The position numbers and the translations under genes are program-made. A stretch of DNA of 9,822 bases from CBFCZU01 sp965602635 (GTDB lineage: Bacteria; Planctomycetota; Phycisphaerae; SM23-33), in assembly GCA_965602635.1 (NCBI GenBank), contig CBFCZU010000161.1:1-9822 (forward strand), written 5' to 3'. This document shows positions 1 to 5,515 of this stretch, piece by piece; position 1 is the stretch's first letter; the number at the start of each line of letters is the position of its first letter. Below the pieces are notes generated by a model. The model was given only the letters and a program-made list of their open reading frames with translations. It ran no database searches and had not been told where the DNA came from.

Positions 1-37
1 ACATGCTAACCGTCACCCTCTACGGTGTCTCACTGCT

Positions 38-772
38 TCAGGGGGGCAGTATGGCGATGTTCCACTTCCCCTCCAGCCCCGCTTGGAGGGTCTTGAGCAC
101 ATGGCTCTTGCCGTCCTGCATCCAGAATCCGGACGGCTGGGTGGTCCTGAGCATGTGTCCGGTGAGCAAGGCATCAAACTCGCGCTGCAAGACGCGGCGA
201 CAGCTATTGAGGAGTTTCTCGGCGTCGAAGTCGAAGCTGCCTGAGTAGCCGATGGTCCCGTTGGGCATCACCAGGTCGCCTGTGAACGCGCACCGCACGG
301 AGTCAATGGTGGCAAAGTAAGACGCGCACGTGCTGGTGTGCCCGGGAGTATCGAGCATCTCGAACCGCACATCGCCACAGACGAAGCTCTCGCCGTCCGA
401 CAGCGCACGGTCAAGCGTTGGAACATCTCCACCGAAGTACGCCTGGGCTTTCTCGTGTCGGCCGAACGTAGCGGCGCCGCGGCTGCCCCAGATGCTCACC
501 CCATCGGCCCGTAGCTGCGACACGCCCCCGGCATGGTCCCAGTGGAGGTGCGTCAGCAGGCACACCTTCAACCGATCCCACAAGCCCCAGCGGACGAGGT
601 TCGCCTTCATCGGCGGGTAGGACGGCCCTCCGCGCCCGGAGTCGATGAGCACGACCGACTCGCCGCAGTCCACGGCGAACACATCGCAATTCACGACATC
701 CTTGCCGGCGACGTCCCACCAGGCTACGCGGCACAGGTGCGGCAAGATTTGCGTTCCGTGCGGAGTGTCCAT
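38..772 (-). CDS. MBL-fold metallo-hydrolase (lactonase-like)
   Basis: This encodes a metallo-beta-lactamase-fold hydrolase, expected to bind two metal ions and to cleave an ester, lactone, thioester or similar bond with an activated water. Numbering from a TTG at 862, the metal motif HLHWDH is at residues 105-110 (H105, H107, D109, H110), followed by H175 (TPGHT), D196 (TGD) and H236 (TGH). This spacing is typical of the lactonase/glyoxalase branch of the fold, and the site looks complete. There is no signal peptide, so it is probably cytoplasmic. Two starts are possible. The ATG at 772 gives 244 residues beginning MDTPHG, has a GAGAA stretch about nine bases upstream and matches where the fold should begin. 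The TTG at 862 would add 30 residues that look like non-domain sequence. I prefer 772. The gene stands alone, divergent from the next operon. Its GC is about 60% in lines counted by hand, lower than the genes to the right. Substrate is unknown. Confidence 0.85.
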   Translation of the reverse strand: MDTPHGTQILPHLCRVAWWDVAGKDVVNCDVFAVDCGESVVLIDSGRGGPSYPPMKANLVRWGLWDRLKVCLLTHLHWDHAGGVSQLRADGVSIWGSRGAATFGRHEKAQAYFGGDVPTLDRALSDGESFVCGDVRFEMLDTPGHTSTCASYFATIDSVRCAFTGDLVMPNGTIGYSGSFDFDAEKLLNSCRRVLQREFDALLTGHMLRTTQPSGFWMQDGKSHVLKTLQAGLEGKWNIAILPP

Positions 773-1131
773 GTTGAGTTTCTCTTGCCCCGGTCCCGCG
801 CCGGACGCGCTAGCTTCGCTGGCGTCGCACCCGTAAGCAAGACCTTCAGTCAAAAAGACCAAATGCTCTCAGCTTCCAGCCTAAGAGTCGCCATTGTGTC
901 AATCAAGCTTCCCCTATCGCAGTGGTCTGGAGCTTTTCCATCAACTCTTGCGGTGAGCGGGGGCTGTCCGCTTCGAGCTTGTCGTTGTCGCTCGCCGAGG
1001 GGCACCGGGGAGGGTCTTCCTGCAGGCCAGAGCCCGTGTGATCCTCATCGCCGGATTAATTTTCTCAATATTAACCTTGACATTATTTAGCTATAACGGA
1101 TGATATAATGAATTAAATGAAGGAACATGGC
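773..1131. other. Gene-free divergent intergenic region
   Basis: No convincing gene lies between the metallo-hydrolase start and the DUF2089-like gene. The left part (773-1050) has ordinary composition and includes the possible 30-codon extension of the hydrolase, up to 862. The minus strand from 1055 down to a stop at 903-905 is open for about 50 codons and ends in a protein-like tail (SPQELMEKLQ...), but it has no start codon and no family I recognise. It could be the remnant of a truncated gene or chance. From about 1055 to 1131 the DNA turns sharply AT-rich and carries the promoter described separately. I saw no promoter I could support for the minus-strand hydrolase. Confidence 0.5.
1077..1109 (+). 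promoter_or_regulatory. Sigma70-type promoter with extended -10
   Basis: A consensus -10 TATAAT at 1104-1109 is preceded by TGA at 1101-1103, forming an extended -10 (TGnTATAAT). A perfect TTGACA lies at 1077-1082, but the spacer is 21 bases rather than about 17, so the extended -10 may do most of the work. The block lies in a sharply AT-rich stretch of otherwise GC-rich DNA. Transcription should begin near 1116-1117, giving a leader of about 15 bases that contains AAGGA at 1120-1124, seven bases before the ATG at 1132. This would drive the three-gene operon that follows. Confidence 0.6.
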
Positions 1132-1515
1132 ATGGCGAATGACTGGCATGAATTGACACGACTAACGGGTCCGGCGGAGATCGTCGTCGAGCGGGTCCGG
1201 TTGGCGGATGGCGATATTGCCATCGAGGGCCGGTTTGAGTTGCCGCCGCTGTCCCGGCTTGAGGCGGAGGATCAGACCTTCGTTGTGGCTTTCATCCGTT
1301 GCGAGGGCTCGATCAAGCAGATGGAGCGGTTTTTCGGCGTCAGTTACCCGACGATCAAGAACCGGTTGAAGCGGATCGCCTCCCGGCTGGAGTTCGTGGA
1401 GGTCAAGGCGGTCCCGGCGCCGCCGCCGGGAGCCGTTGACCGGGCGGAGGTCTTTGAGCGGCTCAAGCGGGGCGAGATCACGGTGGAGCAGGCGCTGGAG
1501 ACGCTTGAGGCATGA
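1132..1515 (+). CDS. DUF2089-like HTH protein with SHOCT-like tail
   Basis: This is a 127-residue DUF2089-family protein, probably a DNA-binding regulator. The diagnostic core is at residues 49-82: FVVAFIRCEGSIKQMERFFG followed by VSYPTIKNRLKRI, a helix-turn-helix in which the second part should be the recognition helix. After a proline-rich linker (about 94-100), residues 104-126 form a short helical hairpin (VFERLKRGEITVEQALETLE) of the SHOCT-like type. The N-terminal Cys-Cys zinc ribbon found in many relatives is absent; the only cysteine is C57. I chose the ATG at 1132 because it has AAGGA seven bases upstream. The in-frame ATG at 1117 coincides with the predicted transcription start and lacks a ribosome site. 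Its stop overlaps the next start (ATGA at 1512-1515), so the genes are probably translationally coupled. Autoregulation is plausible but not shown. Confidence 0.82.
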   Translation: MANDWHELTRLTGPAEIVVERVRLADGDIAIEGRFELPPLSRLEAEDQTFVVAFIRCEGSIKQMERFFGVSYPTIKNRLKRIASRLEFVEVKAVPAPPPGAVDRAEVFERLKRGEITVEQALETLEA

Positions 1516-1796
1516 TGATCCCGCCGTCCATAGTGTGGGCTTGGGTCGCGGGCAGGGGCGGCTGGGGCGTGCCGATCATCCTGCCCGTGGTATTGGTCTG
1601 GCCGGTGGCCGTGGCGCTATGGCTGGCCGCGCTGCCCGTGTTGGCGGTGGTGGCTTTGGCGTTATGGCGCCGCGGCCGGGGGCGGAGCCTGTTGCTGGGC
1701 CCGCCGGCGGTGTTCCGCGATTTCTGCGCCCTGCGCGGCTTCCGGCTGGACGTCAGCCGAGAGGAGAAGATATCAGTGCGGATTGGGGTCATCTAG
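1512..1796 (+). CDS. Small membrane protein, middle gene of operon
   Basis: This is a 94-residue membrane protein of unknown function. Residues 20-52 are an almost unbroken hydrophobic stretch (VPIILPVVLVWPVAVALWLA and onward), long enough for one extended or two short membrane segments broken at the prolines. A basic cluster, RRGRGR at 53-58, probably marks the cytoplasmic side. The tail (about 62-94) has a short amphipathic part containing VFRDFCALRGFRLDV and a beta-like end (ISVRIGVI). The ATG at 1512 overlaps the previous stop (ATGA); a second ATG at 1515 is equally possible and is better spaced from GAGG at 1507-1510. Its position between a DUF2089-like regulator and a SHOCT-like protein suggests it is the membrane anchor or sensor of one small system. 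I recognise the arrangement but no named family for this protein. Confidence 0.72.
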   Translation: MMIPPSIVWAWVAGRGGWGVPIILPVVLVWPVAVALWLAALPVLAVVALALWRRGRGRSLLLGPPAVFRDFCALRGFRLDVSREEKISVRIGVI

Positions 1797-1807
1797 TGGA
1801 GCGTGAC

Positions 1808-2263
1808 ATGAGCGAAGAAAGACAGAGAATCCTTCAGATGCTCGCCGACGGCAAGCTCAGCGTGGATGAGGCGGCCCAGTTGCTGGATGCGGCCGCTGAG
1901 CCGGCTGGTCCCCTGGCCGTCGGTGCAGACGCGGACACGCCCGCCGGCGGCGCGCGCGAGGCAAAATACCTGAGGGTCACAGTTGACGACCCTGGTGATG
2001 ACGCCACGGGCAAAGGGGCCGAGCGCGTCAACATCCGCGTGCCCATCAAGCTGTTGCGGGCGGGGATGAGGCTCGGCAGTCTCATGCCCGGTGATGTCGG
2101 GGAAAAGGTCGGCGAGGCCCTCTCGGCCAAGGGGATCAACCTCAACCTGGATGTGGGCAAGCTTGCCCCCGATGACCTGGAGGAGCTGATCGGTGGCTTG
2201 GCTGACCTGACCATCGACGTCGATGGCAAGGGCAACGAGAAGGTGCGCATCCGCTGCGAGTGA
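1808..2263 (+). CDS. SHOCT-like domain protein (YvlB/LiaX N-terminal type)
   Basis: This is a 151-residue soluble protein. Residues 1-28 (SEERQRILQMLADGKLSVDE, then AAQLLDA) form the short helical hairpin seen at the N-termini of YvlB/LiaX-type envelope-stress proteins. A Gly/Ala/Asp-rich linker (30-50) follows. The C-terminal part begins with KYLRVTV (53-59) and continues through VNIRVPIKLLRAGMRLGSLM (74-93), the helical LAPDDLEELIGGLADL (119-134), and a closing strand, KVRIRCE. This core recurs in proteins often found beside DUF2089 genes. There is no signal peptide or membrane segment, so it is probably cytoplasmic. The start is well supported, with GGAG at 1798-1801 six bases before the ATG. 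The gap from the membrane-protein gene is 11 bases. A role as a partner or adaptor of the membrane protein and regulator is inferred from context only. Confidence 0.8.
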   Translation: MSEERQRILQMLADGKLSVDEAAQLLDAAAEPAGPLAVGADADTPAGGAREAKYLRVTVDDPGDDATGKGAERVNIRVPIKLLRAGMRLGSLMPGDVGEKVGEALSAKGINLNLDVGKLAPDDLEELIGGLADLTIDVDGKGNEKVRIRCE

Positions 2264-2278
2264 GGGCGGCGGGTCTTC

Positions 2279-2728
2279 TCACCGGCGCCGGCGTTTTTCG
2301 CGGGCGGTGAACTCGGCCAGGAGCTGCTCCTGGCGGGCGTGCATGGCCTTGGCGGCGGGGGGCGTGGCGTCGTCGTGGCCGGTGAGGTGCAACAGGCCAT
2401 GGACGATGCAGAGCGCCAGCTCGCGGGCCCGCGAGTGCCCGTGGTCGCGTGCCTGTCGGGCGACGGCGCCGGCGCAGATGAGGACCTGGGCGTTCAGACC
2501 GCCGGGGCGGTCGGCGAGATCGAAGCTCAGCACGTCGGTGGACCCGCGCCGGCCGAGGTAGCGGCGGTTCAGCCGGGCCATCTCCCTGGCATCGACGACG
2601 GCGAGGTCCACGTGGTCGATCTTCCTCCCCTCGGCCGCGGCGACGAAGCGGATGAGCCGGCGCAGCACCGGCCGCGTCACGCCAAGGGCCGACGCCCCGC
2701 AGATCGCTATCTTCAGATGCCTGGCCAT
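2279..2728 (-). CDS. ybeY: Endoribonuclease YbeY (rRNA maturation factor)
   Basis: YbeY is a metal-dependent single-strand endoribonuclease involved in 16S rRNA 3'-end maturation and 70S ribosome quality control in the cytoplasm. The protein has 149 residues, a normal length. Seen: the STDVLSFDL motif at 63-71 and the metal signature HGLLHLTGHDD at 110-120, followed by a Met and a Glu (M129, E134) as usual. H110 and H114 are the first two ligands. The usual third His (E. coli H124) is Asp120 here, and the usual GY is GH. I believe Asp at this position also occurs naturally in other phyla, so the enzyme is probably active. I chose the ATG at 2728 because GGAG lies eight bases upstream; an in-frame start at 2761 would add 11 atypical residues that run into the repeat array. 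The tail is very basic (REKRRRR). The gene is convergent with the SHOCT-like gene, 15 bases apart. The common neighbours phoH and the HD-domain gene are not present here. Confidence 0.93.
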   Translation of the reverse strand: MARHLKIAICGASALGVTRPVLRRLIRFVAAAEGRKIDHVDLAVVDAREMARLNRRYLGRRGSTDVLSFDLADRPGGLNAQVLICAGAVARQARDHGHSRARELALCIVHGLLHLTGHDDATPPAAKAMHARQEQLLAEFTAREKRRRR

Positions 2729-2751
2729 GGGGTCATCTCCGGACACAGCCC

Positions 2752-3101
2752 AAAGAAGCATTCAACGCAGAGCACGCGGAGAACGCAGAGATATGTAAGG
2801 CAAAAAGTCAGAAGAAGAAAGCACATTCAACGCAGAGCAGGCGGAGATGGGTGAGGGAAGAAGCGAGAAGAAGAAGCGTTCAACGCAGAGACCGCGGAGA
2901 ACGCAGAGATATGTAAGGCAAAAAGGCAGAAGAAGAAGCGTTCAACGCAGAGCAGGCGGAGATGGGTGAGGGAAGAGGCGAGAAGAAGAAGCGCTCAACG
3001 CAGAAACCGCGGAGAACGCAGAGATATGTAAGGCAAAAAGGCAGAAGAAGAAGCGTTCAACACAGAGCACGCAGAGATGGGTGAGGGAAGAAGAAGAAGC
3101 G
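2752..3101. repeat. Six-unit tandem array with alternating 3/2 copies of a 9-mer
   Basis: This non-coding array fills most of the 428 bases between the divergent ybeY and xseA genes. Each unit is TTCAA, then a run of 9-mers of type CGCAGAGNN or CGCGGAGNN, then a purine-rich tail of about 30 bases ending in GAAGAAGAAGCG. Unit boundaries are 2761-2825, 2826-2878, 2879-2940, 2941-2993, 2994-3055 and 3056-3101. The number of 9-mers runs 3, 2, 3, 2, 3, 2, so full units are 62 or 53 bases (first 65, last shortened by seven). The tail of a further partial unit lies just before 2761. The composite period, 115-118 bases, is not a fixed multiple of three, and no reading frame is kept. There are no unique spacers, so this is not a CRISPR. 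The plus strand is strongly purine-rich. The remaining bases (3102-3156) may hold a weak xseA promoter, TTGCGT at 3121-3126 and TAGACT at 3143-3148. Confidence 0.93.
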
Positions 3102-3156
3102 TTTCATTTCTTTGCTTCGGTTGCGTGGGCCGGGCGGAGTGTTAGACTACGGGGCC

Positions 3157-4710
3157 GTGACCGAACGCAAACTGCCATTTGACCGCCCCGCCGCCGGGCG
3201 CGACGTGACCGGCGAGATCGTGGGCGGGCGCGACGCATCGGCCCCGCTGAGCGTCTCCGAGCTGGTGGGGCGGATCAAGGAGGCCCTGCTGGACGCCTTC
3301 CCGACGAGCGTGGCGGTGGTGGGGGAGATCAGCAACTTCAAGCGGCACGGCTCGGGGCACCTGTACTTCTCGCTGAAGGACGACCAGTCCGCCGTTGACG
3401 CGGTCATGTTCCGCCAGGACGCCGCCGGCGTGCGGTTCGAGCCGGGCGACGGGCTCGAGGTCGTGGCCGAGGGGCGGGTGGACGTCTGGGAAAAGGCCGG
3501 GCGGCTCCAGCTCTACGTGCAGCGGCTCACGCCTCGCGGCACCGGGGCTCTGGAGTTGGCCTTCCGGCAGCTCAAGGAGCGGCTGGAGCGGGAGGGGCTC
3601 TTCGAGGCGGCGCGGAAGCAGCCGATCGCGCGTTTCCCGCGTGCGATCGGGGTGATAACCAGCCCCACCGGGGCGGCCGTGCGCGACATCGCCCGCACGC
3701 TGGGGCGGCGCTGGCCGGCGGCGAAGGTGTACCTCGTCGGCGTCCGCGTCCAGGGCGAGTCGGCGGCCGAGGAAATCGCCGAGGCACTGGGCCTGCTCGA
3801 CGCGGCCGCGGGGCGGCTCGACATCGACACCATCATCCTCGCCCGCGGCGGCGGTAGCCTGGAGGACCTCTGGGCGTTCAACGAGGAGGGCCTCGCCCGT
3901 GCGGTCTTCGCCGCCGCCACGCCGGTCGTCTCGGGCGTGGGGCACGAGGTGGATTTCACCATCTGCGACTTCGTGGCGGACGTCCGTGCGGCGACGCCCA
4001 CGGCGGCGGCCGAGCTTGCCACGCCCGACCGCGGCGAGATCGCCCGCCGATGCGACGCCCTCGCGGGGCGAATGGGCCGGCGGCTGCGAGACCTGCTTGC
4101 CGGCGCCCGCGCCGCACTGACCGGCTTGCGGCGGAGCGTCGTCTTCCGCGACCCGGCCTGGGCCGTGCGCTCGGCCCGCCAGGAGCTGGACGAGCTGTCG
4201 GGGCGGATGCGGTCGGCCCTGGTCGAGCTGCGCCGCCTCAGCGAGGGCAGGCTGGCCCGCGCCGAGCGGGGCATCGTCGCCAATCACCCGCGGCGCCGGC
4301 GGGAGCTTGCGGCTGCGGCCGTTGAGCGCGTCCGGCGCGACCTGGCCTGGGCACTCGGCGGGAGGGCCAAGGCCGTCGGCGACGCGCTCGCCGCCCAGGC
4401 GGCCAGGCTGGCGGCTGCACACCCGGCAAACCGCCTCGCACTCGCCCGCCAGCACGTCGGCGCCCTGCGCCGCCAGCTCGAGGCGATGAGCTACCGGGCG
4501 GCGCTGAAGCGAGGCTACTCCGTCACACGCCTCGCCGGCGGGGCGATACTCCGACGCGCCGCAGACGCAGCCGTGGGAGACACCCTCCGGACCGAGCTGG
4601 CCGAGGGAAAGCTCGAGTCCCAGGTGACTCGGGGCCCCACGCCGCCGGGCAGGAAGCGAAAGACCAAGCCCGATGACGGGCCAACCCTTTTCCAGAGCAC
4701 GGAAGAATAA
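3157..4710 (+). CDS. xseA: Exodeoxyribonuclease VII large subunit
   Basis: XseA is the catalytic subunit of exonuclease VII, which with XseB degrades single-stranded DNA from either end to short oligonucleotides in repair. From the GTG at 3157 it has 517 residues, somewhat longer than E. coli XseA (about 456). After a 32-residue N-terminal extension comes the OB-fold (about 33-125; VAVVGEISNFKRHGSGHLYF). The catalytic domain follows, with GVITSPTGAAVRDI (165-178), RGGGSLEDLWAFNEE (230-244) and GVGHEVDFTICDFVADVRA (260-278). D177, R230, H263 and D266 line up by motif with E. coli residues D155, R205, H238 and D241. A long charged helical region (about 296-445) should carry XseB binding, and RGYSVTR is at 452-458. 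The C-terminus is a basic tail ending near TLFQSTEE. An in-frame TTG at 3112 would add 15 unlikely residues next to the repeats. The GTG itself has a poor ribosome site, so the start is moderately certain. Confidence 0.96.
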   Translation: MTERKLPFDRPAAGRDVTGEIVGGRDASAPLSVSELVGRIKEALLDAFPTSVAVVGEISNFKRHGSGHLYFSLKDDQSAVDAVMFRQDAAGVRFEPGDGLEVVAEGRVDVWEKAGRLQLYVQRLTPRGTGALELAFRQLKERLEREGLFEAARKQPIARFPRAIGVITSPTGAAVRDIARTLGRRWPAAKVYLVGVRVQGESAAEEIAEALGLLDAAAGRLDIDTIILARGGGSLEDLWAFNEEGLARAVFAAATPVVSGVGHEVDFTICDFVADVRAATPTAAAELATPDRGEIARRCDALAGRMGRRLRDLLAGARAALTGLRRSVVFRDPAWAVRSARQELDELSGRMRSALVELRRLSEGRLARAERGIVANHPRRRRELAAAAVERVRRDLAWALGGRAKAVGDALAAQAARLAAAHPANRLALARQHVGALRRQLEAMSYRAALKRGYSVTRLAGGAILRRAADAAVGDTLRTELAEGKLESQVTRGPTPPGRKRKTKPDDGPTLFQSTEE

Positions 4711-4712
4711 TC

Positions 4713-4952
4713 ATGGCAAAGCAGAAGGTCACGTTCGAGCAGGCGCTGGGCAAGCTGGAGCGGATCGTCGAGCAGATCGAGTCCGGGCAGATCGGGCTGG
4801 AGGAATCCATCGCCCGGTATGAGGAAGGTGTCGCCCTGATCAAGCAGTGCCGGACGATCCTGGACGCCGCCGAGAAGAAGATCCAGCTCCTTGCCAAGGG
4901 CGAGGGCGGCCAGCTCGCCGAGGCGGGCGAGTTGGATCAGCCCCAGCAGTAG
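4713..4952 (+). CDS. xseB: Exodeoxyribonuclease VII small subunit
   Basis: XseB is the small non-catalytic subunit; several copies bind the helical part of XseA to form the holoenzyme. The 79-residue length is normal. The family core is clear at residues 7-31 (TFEQALGKLERIVEQIESGQ, then IGLEE), followed by SIARYEEGVALIKQCRTILD, which forms two antiparallel helices. The C-terminal 20 residues are a flexible acidic Gln-rich tail. The ATG lies two bases after the xseA stop, and GGAAG at 4701-4705, inside the end of xseA, sits seven bases upstream. The two subunits are therefore co-transcribed and probably translationally coupled, as is usual for this pair. Confidence 0.97.
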   Translation: MAKQKVTFEQALGKLERIVEQIESGQIGLEESIARYEEGVALIKQCRTILDAAEKKIQLLAKGEGGQLAEAGELDQPQQ

Positions 4953-4975
4953 CCCGCGCCGTCGGAGACAAGCCG

Positions 4976-5389
4976 TTGAACTATCGCCAACTCAGCAGTC
5001 AGGACGAGGAGCTGATCGCCGCGGCGCTGGAGGTGATCGCCCGCGGGCACCGCGAAGGTTGCCACCAGGTGGGCGCCGCCGTGCGGGCCGGGTCGGGCAC
5101 GATCTACGCCGGCGTGCACATGGAAAGCCCCGGCGTGGACGTCTGCGCCGAGTGGGTGGCGCTGGGCATGGCGGCCTCGGCGGGCGAGCGCGAGTTCACC
5201 TGCGTGGTTGCCGTCAGCGGCCCCGCACCCGACGGCCGCGTGATGAGCCCTTGCGGCGTCTGCCGCGAGCTGCTCTACTTCTACGGCCCGGACATGGAGG
5301 TCATCGTCCCGCACGAGGCCGGGCCGCGGAAAGTCCGCGTGTCGGAGCTGCTGCCGATCCCTTACGCCGACGATCACCCGGCCCCGTGA
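4976..5389 (+). CDS. Zinc deaminase of cytidine/blasticidin-S deaminase type
   Basis: This is a 137-residue zinc-dependent nucleoside deaminase-fold protein, hydrolytically replacing a ring amino group. Numbered from the TTG at 4976, the zinc/proton-shuttle motif CAE is at C57-E59 and the second motif PCGVC gives ligands C93 and C96, so the active site is complete. Classical cytidine deaminases have an NxE substrate motif (as in CNVENAS); here it reads GVHMESPG, with His in place of Asn. The stretches CAEWVALGMAASAG, FTCVVAVSG, SPCGVCREL and the final SELLPIPYA resemble, from memory, fungal blasticidin S deaminase more than housekeeping Cdd. Cytidine deaminase is the conservative name, and substrate specificity is uncertain. 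The TTG start has GGAG at 4964-4967, eight bases upstream; no in-frame ATG or GTG fits the domain start. The start is 23 bases after xseB, so it probably shares the transcript. Confidence 0.87.
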   Translation: MNYRQLSSQDEELIAAALEVIARGHREGCHQVGAAVRAGSGTIYAGVHMESPGVDVCAEWVALGMAASAGEREFTCVVAVSGPAPDGRVMSPCGVCRELLYFYGPDMEVIVPHEAGPRKVRVSELLPIPYADDHPAP

Positions 5390-5399
5390 GGCGGCCGAG

Positions 5400-5425
5400 G
5401 CGGCGGGAGGAATCTCGCCCGCCGC
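5400..5425 (+). terminator. GC-rich hairpin after the deaminase gene
   Basis: A perfect 8-base inverted repeat (GCGGCGGG at 5400-5407 and CCCGCCGC at 5418-5425) surrounds a 10-base gap whose GAG and CTC could pair further. It starts 10 bases after the deaminase stop. No T-run follows, so intrinsic termination is uncertain. It may instead be a pause or RNA-protection hairpin at the end of the xseA-xseB-deaminase transcript. Confidence 0.35.
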
Positions 5426-5515
5426 GACACCCGGCCGGGACGGCGCGGTTGAACTTCATCGGAGACACAACGTCCCATTGTCAATTCCTGCGAGTCAAGC
5501 GGCGAGGAGGCAGTC

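Noticed and set aside
903..1055. A minus-strand stretch of about 50 codons ending in SPQELMEKLQTTAIGEA.
   Set aside because: It looks somewhat protein-like but has no start codon upstream, is short and matches no family I recognise. A gene remnant is possible but unsupported.
2264..2292. A bidirectional terminator between the SHOCT-like gene and ybeY, near the T-run at 2294.
   Set aside because: The GC-rich CCGGCGCCGG is a palindrome with no room for a loop, and no better stem could be drawn beside the T-run.
2752..3101. A CRISPR array.
   Set aside because: All parts of each unit are repeated; there are no unique spacers, no palindromic repeat of constant length and no cas genes nearby.
3142..4455. 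Minus-strand open frames opposite xseA, up to 437 codons.
   Set aside because: They are high-GC shadows; xseA motifs on the plus strand are unmistakable.
5449..5483. A promoter for the secreted hydrolase starting at TTGAAC (5449-5454).
   Set aside because: No acceptable -10 hexamer occurs at a normal distance, so it was not called.
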